Position numbers and translations under genes: made by a program. Positions 9,494 through 18,671 of a DNA stretch of 64,000 bases are shown one piece after another (the stretch's first letter is position 1; each line of letters opens with the position of its first letter). The notes under the pieces were generated by a model. That model was given only the letters and a program-made list of their open reading frames with translations. It did no database searches and had not been told where the DNA came from. The DNA comes from JANQRZ01 sp965214485 (lineage in GTDB: Bacteria; Bacteroidota; Rhodothermia; Rhodothermales; JANQRZ01), in contig CBDCBW010000017.1 in NCBI GenBank assembly GCA_965214485.1, positions 248,001-312,000 on the forward strand. Reading direction: 5' to 3'.

Positions 9494-9997
9494 CTATCCG
9501 CTGCGCCGGTAGTCCCCGCTCTGCCCGCCGGTCTTGGCGAGGAGTTGGGTGTCGGTGATGGCGATGTCCTTCGACACCGACTTGCACATGTCGTAGATCG
9601 TAAGGGCAGCGATCGAAACGGCGGTGAGCGCTTCCATCTCGACGCCCGTCGGGCCGGTGGTCTTGACGAACGCGCGCACGTCGATGGCGAAGTCCTCTTC
9701 GTTCAAGTCGAGGTCGAGGTCGACGCCTTCGAGCAGCACGTCGTGGCAGAGCGGGATGAGGCGGCTGGTCTGCTTGGCCCCGAGGATGCCGGCGATTTGC
9801 GCGACGCTCCGCACGTCGCCCTTGCGGATGCGGTTCTGCTGGACGAGCCGGAAGGCTTCCTCGCCGAGGAGCACGCGCCCGCGCGCCACGGCGGTCCGTG
9901 CGGAGTCCGGCTTGGCGCTGACGTCGACCATGCGGGCGTGGCCTTCGCCGTCGATGTGGCTGAAGGTGAGGGCGTCGGCGGTGGGGGTGTCGGTCAT
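9494..9997 (-). CDS. moaC: Cyclic pyranopterin monophosphate synthase MoaC
   Basis: 167 residues from ATG 9997. MoaC converts the 3',8-cyclo-GTP made by MoaA into cyclic pyranopterin monophosphate, the first stable molybdopterin precursor. Recognisable segments are the LIPLCHDVLLEGVD metal/substrate region, VKTTGPTGVEMEALTAVS, and YDMCKSVSKDI. Full length for the family. It lies 232 bp downstream of moaA on the same strand, consistent with one molybdenum-cofactor unit. An earlier in-frame start at 10123 would add residues unlike the family and is rejected. No other moa genes are in the window. Confidence 0.95.
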   Translation of the reverse strand: MTDTPTADALTFSHIDGEGHARMVDVSAKPDSARTAVARGRVLLGEEAFRLVQQNRIRKGDVRSVAQIAGILGAKQTSRLIPLCHDVLLEGVDLDLDLNEEDFAIDVRAFVKTTGPTGVEMEALTAVSIAALTIYDMCKSVSKDIAITDTQLLAKTGGQSGDYRRSG

Positions 9998-10071
9998 CGG
10001 GCTTGAGGCTTGGGGTCGGGAGGAAATAACGAGACGGGCGGCGGCGGTGGTGTTCACGGTTCGGCAACTTC

Positions 10072-10103
10072 GCATGAACTCTGGACCGCATGAACTCTGG
10101 ACC
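10072..10103. repeat. 16-bp tandem duplication upstream of moaC
   Basis: GCATGAACTCTGGACC occurs twice back to back in the moaA-moaC gap. Non-coding; one of many short tandem duplications in the window. Confidence 0.8.
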
Positions 10104-10229
10104 GGCGCGGCGAAAGCTAGCATCAGCCTACGCCTCGCCCAGCGAATCCACAGTTCACTTCTGGCTCATCGTCGATGCGCTGCAAACGGCGAGCCGGACC
10201 CGTCCTCCTCTCGGTTTCGGCGGTGCCGG

Positions 10230-11261
10230 CTATCCGCCGATCCGAATCATCGGGCGGCCCTGGGCGCGGCGGGCCGCCTCGGCAATCTCCTCGGTGCCGT
10301 CGTGCGCGGCTTTCTTGCGCTGCACGGCTGCGTGGACGGTGGCGCGCAGGTCGTCGTCGCTGGCCCCGGCGCGCAGCCGGTCGCGGAGGGAGACCTCGGC
10401 CCGCCCGAAGAGGCAGACCTTGAGCGCGCCGTCGGCGGTGAGGCGGAGGCGGTTGCAGCCCGCGCAGAACGGAGCCGTCATCGAGGCGATGAACCCGATG
10501 CGCCCCGCGTGTCCGGGCACGCGGTACGTCCGCGCCGTCTCGTTGGGCCCGTCGCCGAGCCGGTCAAGGGGGAAGCGCTCGCCGATCCGGTTCAGCATTT
10601 CGGCGTAGGGCACGAGCGTGTTACCCGCCCAGCCGTTGCCGTCGAAGGGCATGTACTCGATGAACCGGACCTCGATGGGGAGCGCCTCGGTCAGCGCGAC
10701 GAAGTCCCCCAGCTCGTCGTCGTTGACGCCGCGCATGACGACGACGTTGACCTTGAGACGCTCGCCGTGGTAGCCGTAGTCGAGGGCGAGGTCGAGGGCG
10801 GCGAGCACGGCGCCGAGGCCGGGCCGCCGGGCGAGCGTGGTGAAGCGCTCGGCGCGGAGCGTGTCGAGCGAGAGGTTGAGGTGGGTCAGCCCGGCGCGGT
10901 GGAGGCGGTCGAGCTTGCGCGCGAGCAGCAGGCCGTTCGTGGTGAGGGCGAGGGTCTGCAGCCCCGGCATCGCCCCGAGCGCTTCGGCGACGGCCTCGGC
11001 GTCTTTCCGCACGAGCGGCTCGCCGCCGGTGAGCCGGATTTTCCCGACCCCGGCCTCGACGAAGAGCCCCGCGAGGCGGACGAGCTCCGGCGTCGTCAGC
11101 AGGTCGTCTCTCGGCGTGAGCGGCACGCCGGCGGCGGGCATGCAGTAGCGGCAGCGGAGGTTGCACCGCTCGGTGAGCGAGAGCCGGAGGTAGGTGTGCC
11201 GCCGCCCGAAGCGGTCCGTCAGCACGTCGGTGCTCGCGGCGGCCTCGGCAGCCGGGCTCAC
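10230..11261 (-). CDS. moaA: GTP 3',8-cyclase MoaA (radical SAM)
   Basis: 343 residues from a GTG at 11261. This start is supported by a GTGA overlap with the stop of the upstream gene. The N-terminal radical-SAM cluster motif CNLRCRYC gives Cys 33, 37 and 40. The C-terminal second cluster reads CAGCNRLRLTADGALKVC. GTP binding is represented by RLTGGEPLVRKD. It catalyses the first step of molybdenum cofactor synthesis with MoaC, encoded downstream. Translational coupling to a membrane winged-helix protein is unusual. All catalytic Cys residues are present. The typical C-terminal double-Gly is represented by the final IGG. Confidence 0.95.
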   Translation of the reverse strand: MSPAAEAAASTDVLTDRFGRRHTYLRLSLTERCNLRCRYCMPAAGVPLTPRDDLLTTPELVRLAGLFVEAGVGKIRLTGGEPLVRKDAEAVAEALGAMPGLQTLALTTNGLLLARKLDRLHRAGLTHLNLSLDTLRAERFTTLARRPGLGAVLAALDLALDYGYHGERLKVNVVVMRGVNDDELGDFVALTEALPIEVRFIEYMPFDGNGWAGNTLVPYAEMLNRIGERFPLDRLGDGPNETARTYRVPGHAGRIGFIASMTAPFCAGCNRLRLTADGALKVCLFGRAEVSLRDRLRAGASDDDLRATVHAAVQRKKAAHDGTEEIAEAARRAQGRPMIRIGG

Positions 11262-13600
11262 TGAAAGTCCTCGACGAGGAGGATGTCGCTCTCGTTGCGG
11301 TCGACGTGGGTGTAGAGCAGCACGCGCCCGTCGGGCGAGACGGCGAGGCTGGGCTGCTCGGGCACGTCGTCGAGCGTAGCGATGCGCGTGGACCAGCCGG
11401 AGAGGAAGCTGTAGAACCGGATCGTCGGGCCGGTGGTCTCGCGGCGGATGAAGTAGATGCCGTCGGTGGTCACGGCCCAGTTGCCCCAGTCGAAGGGTTC
11501 GAGCGCGCCGAGGGCGAGGGTCTCCTCCTCGTCGTTGACGCCGTGGCGCCACAGGCCCGGCTCGCCCTTCTTCGCGTAGTACAGCGTCTCGCCGTCGGGG
11601 GCCTCGAAGGCGTTGTAGCCGCCGTTGTAGGTGACGCGGCTGGGCCGTCCGCCGCCGGCGGCGACGCGCCAGATGTCCCACTGCCCGCTGCGGTCCGAGG
11701 AGAAGTAGACGGTCGTCGAGTCGTGGGACCAGCTCGGGGCCACGTCCGAGGCGGGGTCCTCAGTGAGGCGCACGGGCTGCCCGCCGCCGGCGTCGACGAG
11801 GTAGATGTCGGCGTTGCCTTCGACGCGCGCGTCGAAGGCGAGGCGGCGGCCGTCGGGGGCCCAGCGCGGGAGCGTGACGAGCGGCCCGCCGAAGTCGGTG
11901 AGCTGGATCGGGTTCTCGCCGTCGGCGTCGACGAGCCAGACCTCGGGGCTGCCGGAGCGGTCCGAGGCGAAGGCGATCTGCGCGCCGTCCGGGGAGAACT
12001 GCGGGTTGGACTCCCAGCGCGTCGAGTGGATCAGCGGGAGCCGCCCGAAGCGCCCCTGCCGGATGGCCCAGATGTTGGCGTCGGACGAGCGCTGCTCGTA
12101 GGTCAGCCGCCGCCCGCGCCGCGCCACCGACGGCTGCCCGACGTGCTCGCCCTCGCCCGCCGTGGCGATCCACTCCGGCGCGCCGCCCGCCGCCGGGATG
12201 CGCCACAGGCCGGACCCTTCGGCGCGGCTCGACGCGAAGACGATGCTCTGCCCGTCGGGCGTCCAGTCGAGGCCGGCAATCTCGCGCTCGTCGCGCGTCA
12301 GGCGCTCCGGCTCGCCGCCGCGCGCGGGGACGACGAACAGGTCCTCGACCCCCTCGCTGGCCCGCCGCACGAACGCGATGCGCTCGCTGCTCGGCGAAAA
12401 CGCCGGGTCGGCGTCGCCCCACTGCGAGGGGAGCGGACGCGTGAGCTGCCGGACGTCGAGCGTCTCGACCGAGAGCAGGAACAGGCTGAACGGGCCGGTC
12501 GGCTCGGCCTGCGCCGAGAGCGCGAGCGTCGACCCGTCGGACGACCAGACGACGCTCGACACCTCGCGGTCCTCGAAGGCGGCGACGACGCGCTCGCTCC
12601 CGCCGATCGCCGGGACGATGACGACCTCGCGGCGGTGGTCTTCGGTCTCGCGGACGAAGGCGATGCTCAGCCCGTCGGGGCTCCAGGCCGGGCTGTGCTC
12701 GCGCGCCGGGTTGTCGGTGAGCCGGAGCGGGATTTCGGCCCCGGCCTGCTTGACGTAGACGTCGACGTTGCCGCCGTCGGCCCCTCCCCACGTGAAGGCC
12801 ACCTGCTCGCCGTCGGGCGAGAGCTCGGGGTCGGCCTCCTGCCCGGGGAAGCTCGTGAAGGGAACCGTCTTGAGCGGCATCTCCTCCTCGCCGTCGAACA
12901 GGACCAGGCCCACGATGAGGCCGACGAGCAGCACCGTCGCGGCCCCCGTCCCCCACCACAGCGCGGCCCGCCGCCGCCGCGCGTAGGACAGCGGCTCCTC
13001 GACCGGCAGCCAGGACCCGTCGGAGCGCTCGACTGCCATCTCCACCGTAAGGTCCTCCAGCGCTACGTCCTCGACCACGATCACCCCGCCTTCCTCCGGC
13101 ACCTCGATCTCCTCCGGCAGTCCGACCGGTTCTACCTCGGGTTCTACCGCCGTCGGTTCTGCTACCTCCGGTTCTACCACTACCTCGGGTTCTACCACCG
13201 TCGGTTCCACGTCGGCGGGCGCTTCGTCCTCCGGGTCGGCAGGCGGGGCGAGGGCGGGGTCCGTGACCGGAGCGATGAGGCGGTAGCCGGACTTGCGGAT
13301 CGTCTCGATGTAGGTCGGGCGGCGGGGGTTGTCGCCGAAGACTTTGCGGAGCTCCGAGACGCAGCGCGCGAGCACGTCGTCCGAGACCACGGTGCCGCCC
13401 CAGACGCGCTCCATGAACTCCTCCTTCGTGACCGTCCGGGCGGGGTGCTCGGCGAGGCAGACGAGCACCTCCATGACCTTCGGTTCGAGCCGCACGGCAC
13501 CCTCCGGTCCGCGCAACCGGTTGCCGCGTGGGGCGACCAGCCAGTCGCCCACCTGGAAGTCATGCGTTGTCAGCGCGCGAGGCGCGGTCTCATCGTCCAT
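11258..13600 (-). CDS. Membrane winged-helix regulator with TolB/PD40 propeller
   Basis: 780 residues. Residues about 13-112 form an OmpR/CadC-type winged helix (VRLEPKVMEVLVCLAEHPAR, then IETIRKSGYRLIAPV). Residues 115-205 are an acidic Glu/Val/Pro-rich linker with repeated units. A single transmembrane helix lies at about 213-235 (ALWWGTGAATVLLVGLIVGL). The remaining 540 residues are WD40/PD40 TolB-like repeats marked by SPDGEQVAF, WSPDGLSIAF and similar motifs, forming a periplasmic propeller. The architecture is that of ToxR/CadC-like one-component sensors. Its stop overlaps the moaA start (GTGA), so it is translated with moaA. Signal and target genes are unknown. Confidence 0.88.
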   Translation of the reverse strand: MDDETAPRALTTHDFQVGDWLVAPRGNRLRGPEGAVRLEPKVMEVLVCLAEHPARTVTKEEFMERVWGGTVVSDDVLARCVSELRKVFGDNPRRPTYIETIRKSGYRLIAPVTDPALAPPADPEDEAPADVEPTVVEPEVVVEPEVAEPTAVEPEVEPVGLPEEIEVPEEGGVIVVEDVALEDLTVEMAVERSDGSWLPVEEPLSYARRRRAALWWGTGAATVLLVGLIVGLVLFDGEEEMPLKTVPFTSFPGQEADPELSPDGEQVAFTWGGADGGNVDVYVKQAGAEIPLRLTDNPAREHSPAWSPDGLSIAFVRETEDHRREVVIVPAIGGSERVVAAFEDREVSSVVWSSDGSTLALSAQAEPTGPFSLFLLSVETLDVRQLTRPLPSQWGDADPAFSPSSERIAFVRRASEGVEDLFVVPARGGEPERLTRDEREIAGLDWTPDGQSIVFASSRAEGSGLWRIPAAGGAPEWIATAGEGEHVGQPSVARRGRRLTYEQRSSDANIWAIRQGRFGRLPLIHSTRWESNPQFSPDGAQIAFASDRSGSPEVWLVDADGENPIQLTDFGGPLVTLPRWAPDGRRLAFDARVEGNADIYLVDAGGGQPVRLTEDPASDVAPSWSHDSTTVYFSSDRSGQWDIWRVAAGGGRPSRVTYNGGYNAFEAPDGETLYYAKKGEPGLWRHGVNDEEETLALGALEPFDWGNWAVTTDGIYFIRRETTGPTIRFYSFLSGWSTRIATLDDVPEQPSLAVSPDGRVLLYTHVDRNESDILLVEDFQ

Positions 13601-14002
13601 GCTTACCCACCGTGTCCGGCCCTGCCCGGAGAATCCGGCGTCGCTCCACCATCGGGCAGCAGCCGTCCTCTTCGAACAGGAAGCGACCGGGGCTGTTCCT
13701 CCGGGAGGGCTTTAAGGAACGACGAAGCAGAGCGTGGCGCAAGGACCCCAGCGGTTCCTTTTTCTGATCTCCACATTTCTCCTCGGCGCTCCCCGGGATG
13801 AACCTGCCGAGTTTTGCCCCGAGGAAGAGAAAACAGCGATTCTGCGCCGTATGGGCCGGATTCATCAGGTAACGATCAGGCTATGCCCATAGAGATGGGG
13901 CCCCGCCGAGGCTAAGATGGGACCACTCGCCGCCGGCACCGGGACGCCCAAATCCCTTCGCCCGGCGAGGCCCGACCACCACCACGTCCCCACCACGGAC
14001 CC
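13601..14002. other. 402-bp divergent intergenic region
   Basis: No gene supported. It lies between the minus-strand winged-helix gene and the plus-strand fasciclin gene, so it must hold both promoters. No convincing -35/-10 pair was found by eye. Confidence 0.5.
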
Positions 14003-14581
14003 ATGCTGCAGCGCACCGCTCTCTCACTCCTCATCCTCCTGCTCGCGGCTACCCCAAGCCGCGCTCAGGAACCTGCCCAAGCTGTCCCCGAAAGCGGCAC
14101 CGCCTCCGGTGCCGATCTCCTTACCACCCTGGAGTCGCTCGGCGAGTTCACGGTCCTCGTCCAGGCCCTGCGCGACACCGGCCTCGACGCGGCCCTCACC
14201 ACCGGCGAGACCTTCACCGTCTTCGCCCCGACCGACGCCGCGTTTCAGGCGCTCCCCGCCGGCACGCTCGGCGGGCTGACACCTGAGCAGCTCACCAGCC
14301 TCCTCCGCCGCCACGTCCTCGCCGGAGGCGTCTCCTCGGAGGACGCGGCGGCGCTCGGCACGGCGGCGACGGTCGAGGGCAGCGCCCTCGAGATCGCCGC
14401 CGACGGCGACGGGCTGAGGGTCACCAGCGCCCTCGTCGCGCGCGCCGACGTCGAGGCGTCCAACGGCGTCATCCACGTCATCGAGGCGGTCCTTCTTCCC
14501 GATGCTGCTCCTGCCCCGGTGGAGGAGGACGTGAAGGACGAGGGCAGCCGGATCGACGACAGCGACCTCGAAGACCTCTAA
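14003..14581 (+). CDS. Exported fasciclin (FAS1) domain protein
   Basis: 192 residues. A signal peptide (MLQRTALSLLILLLAATPSR, cleavage near AQE) is followed by one FAS1 domain at about 35-165. The two conserved blocks are present: H1 as TVFAPTDAAFQALPAG and H2 as NGVIHVIEAVLLP. The tail is acidic (DDSDLEDL). FAS1 proteins act in adhesion or as simple secreted or periplasmic proteins; no lipobox is seen. Isolated between two intergenic regions. Family certain, role unknown. Confidence 0.92.
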   Translation: MLQRTALSLLILLLAATPSRAQEPAQAVPESGTASGADLLTTLESLGEFTVLVQALRDTGLDAALTTGETFTVFAPTDAAFQALPAGTLGGLTPEQLTSLLRRHVLAGGVSSEDAAALGTAATVEGSALEIAADGDGLRVTSALVARADVEASNGVIHVIEAVLLPDAAPAPVEEDVKDEGSRIDDSDLEDL

Positions 14582-14745
14582 GCCTCAGCCATCTCTGACC
14601 CCCAGGTATGACGACGTGAGCTAAGCCTGTGCGGCGCGGAACGCTTCGTCCGTGAAGTCACGCGCCCTGAGCCCCCGCGTGAGCTAGTGTCCACCAACAC
14701 GGATCACATCTCGCCTTCCGCTGCCCCGCTCGGCCCGTCGTCAGT

Positions 14746-14795
14746 AGCGCCCTCGCACGCGCGACGTCCAGTAAGACGTCCAGGGCGAGGGCGCT
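14746..14795. terminator. Hairpin between convergent fasciclin and amidohydrolase genes
   Basis: AGCGCCCTCGC (14746-14756) pairs with GCGAGGGCGCT (14785-14795), with a smaller inner GACGTC repeat. It is followed on the plus strand by GCCTTTGTTGG, a weak T tract. Likely terminator for one or both convergent genes. Confidence 0.5.
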
Positions 14796-14855
14796 GCCTT
14801 TGTTGGGTGGGCCTTTGTTGGGTGGGCCTTTGTTGGGTGGGCCTTTGTTGGGTGG
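14796..14855. repeat. 15-bp minisatellite, four exact copies
   Basis: GCCTTTGTTGGGTGG is repeated four times without change, ending 12 bp before the amidohydrolase stop. Exact identity indicates recent expansion or active slippage. Confidence 0.95.
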
Positions 14856-14867
14856 GCGGACCCCCGC

Positions 14868-16556
14868 TCAGAGCCCGCCAAAGACGGCCTCGCCGTCGAG
14901 GTAGGTCGCCACGACCGCGGTGCCTGGAATCTCCGGCGCGGGGACCGTCATGATGTCGCGCGAGAGGACGACGAAGTCGGCGCGCTTGCCCGGCTCGAGT
15001 GAGCCGACGGTGTCCTCCATGAACGCGGCGTAGGCGGCGTCAATCGTGAAGCCGCGCAGGGCTTCGTCGCGTGTGAGCCGCTGCTTCGGGTCCCACCCTC
15101 CTTCGGGGTATCCGTCCGTGTCCTGGCGGGTGACGGCGGCGTAGAACCCGAGCAGCGGGCTGACGGCCTCGACCGGGAAGTCCGAGCCCAGCGCGAGGCG
15201 GGCCCCGCTGTCCAGGAGCGACCGCCACGCATACGCCCCGCCGATCCGCCCAGCGCCGAGGCGGTCCCCAGCCCACGGGCGGTCGCTCGTGGCGTGGGTC
15301 GGCTGCACCGAGGCGATGACGCCGAGCGCGGCGAAGCGCGGGAGGTCCTCCGGCGCGAGGACCTGGGCGTGCTCGATGCGGTGGCGGCCCGGCCCGCCGC
15401 CGGTCTTTTCCACCGCCGCCGCGTAGGTGTCGAGCGCGATCCGGTTGGCGCGGTCGCCGATGGCGTGGGTGTTCACCTGGAGCCCGCACCACATCGCCCG
15501 GCTGACGAGCGACTGGAACACGCCGGGCGGGGTGAGGAGGAGTCCGCTGTTGCCCGGCTCGTCGCTGTAGGGTTCGAGGAGGGCCGCGCCCCGGCTGCCG
15601 AGCGCGCCGTCGAGGTAGAGCTTGACCGAGCGGACCGTGAGGCGGCCGCCGTAATCGACGAGCGGGCGGGTCTCGCAGACGTAGTCCAGGGTCGGGCCCG
15701 CGCCGCCGATCATCCCGTAGAGCCGGAGCGGAAACCGCCCCGCATCGATGAGGGCCCGGTAGAGCGCCATCGTGGCGAGGTCGAGGCCGGCTTCGTGGAC
15801 ACCAGTGAGGCCGTGGCGGGCGGTCTCTTCGAGCGCCCGTTCCGCACGAAGCTGCAGCTCGACGTCGCTTGGCGATGGGACGAACGCGTCGACGAGCGCC
15901 TCGGCGTTGTCCACGAACACGCCGGTCGGGTGCCCCTCGGCGTCGCGGAGGACTGCCCCGCCGTCGGGGTCGGGCGGTGCGGGGGCCTCCGGGTCGATCC
16001 CGGCGGCGCGGAGCGCGGCGGCGTTGGCCCACCCCGCGTGCCCGTCGATGCGGGTGAGCCAGACGGGCCGCTCGGGGAAGGCCGCGTCGAGGTCGGCGGC
16101 CGTGGGGAAGGGGTGCGAGCCGTCGTCGGCAGCGGGCCAGTCGTTCTGGTCCCAGCCGCGCCCCGTCAGCCACGCGCTGTCGGGGAGCGCCGTCGCGAAG
16201 CGCTGGAGCCGCTCGACGACCTCGGCCTTCGAGGCCGTCCCGGCGAGGTCGGCCTGGAGCAGCGACGCGCCCAGGTTCATCAGGTGCGCGTGCGCGTCGA
16301 TCAGCCCGGGGACGACGACCCGCCCGCCGGCGTCGAGGCGGGCGGCCTCGGGATAGGCCGCGAGCACCTCGGCCTCCGTCCCGACCGCGAGCAGAACGCC
16401 GTCTTCGAAGGCGAGCGCCTCCGCCGTGGGCTGCCCAGCGGCGACGGTGTAGATGCGGGCGTTGTGCAGCACCGTGGGCTGCGCCGCGAGCGGGACCCCC
16501 CCAAGCAGGGTGCCCCCGAGCGGGGCAGCGAGCAGCAGCAGGAGACAACGGAGCAT
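14868..16556 (-). CDS. Exported amidohydrolase (YtcJ-like, amidohydrolase_3 family)
   Basis: 562 residues from ATG 16556, giving a clear signal peptide (MLRCLLLLLAAPLGGTLLGG, cleavage near AAQP). Catalytic landmarks are VPGLIDAHAHLMNLG with the metal-binding HAH, RIDGHAGWANAAAL, the HAIGDRANR segment, and ALGSDFPVEAVSPLLG near the end. The family hydrolyses amide or related bonds with a metal centre. YtcJ-like members have poorly defined substrates, and the signal peptide places it in the periplasm or outside. A longer start at 16667 is rejected because it hides the signal peptide. Its 3' side abuts a minisatellite. It is divergent from ogt. Confidence 0.92.
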   Translation of the reverse strand: MLRCLLLLLAAPLGGTLLGGVPLAAQPTVLHNARIYTVAAGQPTAEALAFEDGVLLAVGTEAEVLAAYPEAARLDAGGRVVVPGLIDAHAHLMNLGASLLQADLAGTASKAEVVERLQRFATALPDSAWLTGRGWDQNDWPAADDGSHPFPTAADLDAAFPERPVWLTRIDGHAGWANAAALRAAGIDPEAPAPPDPDGGAVLRDAEGHPTGVFVDNAEALVDAFVPSPSDVELQLRAERALEETARHGLTGVHEAGLDLATMALYRALIDAGRFPLRLYGMIGGAGPTLDYVCETRPLVDYGGRLTVRSVKLYLDGALGSRGAALLEPYSDEPGNSGLLLTPPGVFQSLVSRAMWCGLQVNTHAIGDRANRIALDTYAAAVEKTGGGPGRHRIEHAQVLAPEDLPRFAALGVIASVQPTHATSDRPWAGDRLGAGRIGGAYAWRSLLDSGARLALGSDFPVEAVSPLLGFYAAVTRQDTDGYPEGGWDPKQRLTRDEALRGFTIDAAYAAFMEDTVGSLEPGKRADFVVLSRDIMTVPAPEIPGTAVVATYLDGEAVFGGL

Positions 16557-16690
16557 GGCGGGCGGGGTTGGGAGCGAGGACGACGCGAAGATACACGGGC
16601 GCAGCCCGACCCCGCCGCGTGCATTCCTCCTCGCGCTACCGGATATTGCCCTTGCGCCGGAACGCAAACACCCGCACTTTCTCTCCGCCC

Positions 16691-17212
16691 ATGCCTACGC
16701 CCGCCGACTCCGTCTTCTGGACCCCGTTCACGACGCCTCTCGGAACGGCCTTCGCCGCCTCGACGCGGACGGGCCTGTGCCGACTCACACTCCCCGACGA
16801 GACCGAGGCCCACTTCACCGTCTGGCTCCACGACCACTTCGCCCCGGCCCGCATCCACCCGCACCCCGAGCCCAACCTCGACGTGGTCGAGCAGTGCGAC
16901 GCCTACTGGAAGGGGGAGCGGACGCGCTTCGAGCTCCGGCTGGACCTGCGCGGGACGCCGTTCCAGCGCGCCGTCTGGGACCGGCTGCTCCACGTCCCCT
17001 TCGGCAAGACGGTGACGTACAGCGTGCTCGCCGAGGCCGCCGGGGCACCGCAGGGGTATCAGGCGGCGGGCGCGGCGGTGGGGCAGAACCCGGTGCGCCT
17101 CGTCGTGCCGTGCCACCGCGTGCTCGGGAGCGACGGCGGGCTGACGGGCTTCGCCTCGGGCGTCCGCTCGAAGCAGTGGCTGCTCCGCCACGAAGGGGCG
17201 CTCCTGCTGTGA
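16691..17212 (+). CDS. ogt: Methylated-DNA--protein-cysteine methyltransferase
   Basis: 173 residues from ATG 16691. The protein removes alkyl groups from O6-alkylguanine by transfer to its own Cys. The active-site motif PCHRVLG is present with Cys141, preceded by the recognition helix segment GTPFQRAVWDRLLHVPFGKT, and TVTYSVLAEAAGAPQGYQAA. Length and order match Ogt/MGMT without the Ada N-terminal domain. Upstream in-frame sequence from 16568 lacks homology. The gene is divergent from the amidohydrolase and followed by a lipoprotein gene 112 bp away. All key residues present. Confidence 0.96.
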   Translation: MPTPADSVFWTPFTTPLGTAFAASTRTGLCRLTLPDETEAHFTVWLHDHFAPARIHPHPEPNLDVVEQCDAYWKGERTRFELRLDLRGTPFQRAVWDRLLHVPFGKTVTYSVLAEAAGAPQGYQAAGAAVGQNPVRLVVPCHRVLGSDGGLTGFASGVRSKQWLLRHEGALLL

Positions 17213-17324
17213 CACGCGGTGCATGAGACGCGGCGCGCGGCACGTGGTGCCCACGTCCGTTCCCTGCCCCGCGCTCCTTGCCCCGGCTCCCTCAACGCGT
17301 CTTCCCCCTCACGTCCCCGCTCCA

Positions 17325-17879
17325 ATGAACCGGCCCCTCTTGCTCTTCGCGCTCCTCCTCGCCGGGTGCAGCGGCCCCAGGCCGGGCCCGCCGCCGCCCG
17401 CCCCGTCCGAGGCGGGCCTCGACGTGCGCTACGAACGGGCCTTCGCCGCGCTCCGGGTTCACCCCGCCGTGCAGCGCTTCGCCGCCGCCCACCTCGCCCC
17501 CTCGGAGCCGCTCGCGATCGAGGTCGCGGCCGAACTCGTGCCGCTTGACTATGCCCTGCTCGCACGCGACGTGGCGCGGCAAAGCGGGCCGGCGCGGCTC
17601 GCCGCCGTGCGCGACTCGCTCGCTGCGCTCGCCGCCGCCGACCGCTTCGCATCGGCCTCGGACGAGGCTCTGCCGCTGCTCTCCCAGCGCCAGCAGCGAC
17701 CGCTCCTCCTGTTCTTCAGCCGCGCCACCGACGGGCGGCTCGGGGCGCAGCTCTACCCGAACCCGTACCACCGCCGGGGCTACGACTCCGTCCGCGACGG
17801 CGCGCCCGGCCTCGCCCTGCTCGTCGTCTTCGACGGGGGGCGGGTGGCCCAGGTCTACGCCGAGGCGGTCGAACCGTGA
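17325..17879 (+). CDS. Small putative lipoprotein
   Basis: 184 residues from ATG 17325. The start MNRPLLLFALLLAGCSGPRP carries a lipobox (LAGC), so it should be lipid-anchored. A Pro-rich stretch follows, then a mixed domain without a recognised family (FFSRATDGRLGAQLYPNPYH is a distinctive segment). A GTG/ATG frame further upstream (17223) would bury the signal peptide and is rejected. Plus strand after ogt; no operon evidence beyond proximity. Function unknown. Confidence 0.78.
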   Translation: MNRPLLLFALLLAGCSGPRPGPPPPAPSEAGLDVRYERAFAALRVHPAVQRFAAAHLAPSEPLAIEVAAELVPLDYALLARDVARQSGPARLAAVRDSLAALAAADRFASASDEALPLLSQRQQRPLLLFFSRATDGRLGAQLYPNPYHRRGYDSVRDGAPGLALLVVFDGGRVAQVYAEAVEP

Positions 17880-18095
17880 AACGGGAAGAGGGATACGGAG
17901 CCGCGCCGAGGACGTCCGGAAGCCGGTCTCAGCAGCCGGTCTCAGCCGTGGGGGTTGCACGGCGACGTCTCTACGCCTGCCCGGGCGACGCCGGCACCGG
18001 CGCTGCCCTGACGGCAAACCGAGAACGGTATGAAGCGCAGGATCGCCCGAGCGGGACGCTCAAGCGGCGCTCCCTCACGCTCTACGCACCACGTT

Positions 18096-18545
18096 CTACG
18101 CACTCCGCTTCTCGACCCACAGCGTCACCGGGCCGTCGTTCGTGAGCTGCACCTCCATGTGCGCGCCGAAGACGCCCGTCGGCACCGCCCTGCCGAGCAC
18201 ACGTTCGAGCTCCGCAGCGAACGCTTCGTAGAGCGCCTCGGCCTGCGCCGGCGGGGCCGAGGCGACGAACGACGGGCGGTTGCCCTTCCGGGTGTCGCCG
18301 CAGAGCGTGAACTGCGACACGACGAGCGCCTCGCCGCCGGTGTCGGCGAGCGAGCGGTCCATCCTGCCCTCGGCGTCCGGGAAGACGCGCAGCCCGGCGA
18401 CCTTCTTCGCCACCCACGCCGTCTCCGCCTCGGTGTCGTCCCGGTGCACGCCGAGGAGGATGAGCAGGCCGGGGCCGATCTCGCCCGTGACGTCTTCCCC
18501 GACGGTGACGCTGGCTCCGGAAACGCGCTGGACGAGGGCGACCAT
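18096..18545 (-). CDS. dtd: D-aminoacyl-tRNA deacylase
   Basis: 149 residues from ATG 18545 (MVALVQRVSGASVTVGEDVT). DTD removes D-amino acids (and Gly from mis-charged tRNA) in the cytoplasm. The two signature segments are present: SQFTLCGDTRKGNRPSF and TNDGPVTLWVEK near the C-terminus. The usual cross-subunit Gly-Pro appears here in the NDGPVT context, as in bacterial DTDs. A start at 18575 adds ten residues not found in the family. It is convergent with the lipoprotein and divergent from the small gene at 18672. Confident. Confidence 0.95.
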   Translation of the reverse strand: MVALVQRVSGASVTVGEDVTGEIGPGLLILLGVHRDDTEAETAWVAKKVAGLRVFPDAEGRMDRSLADTGGEALVVSQFTLCGDTRKGNRPSFVASAPPAQAEALYEAFAAELERVLGRAVPTGVFGAHMEVQLTNDGPVTLWVEKRSA

Positions 18546-18671
18546 CTCGAAGAGCGGAAGAGCGGAAAGAGGCAAGAGGCAAGAGCGGAAGGTACGTCGG
18601 TGGCACGAGGTAGTAGGATCCCGACCGGTCGCTGCGCCGTTGTGTCGCTCCCTTCACCTCTCCCTTCTGCT

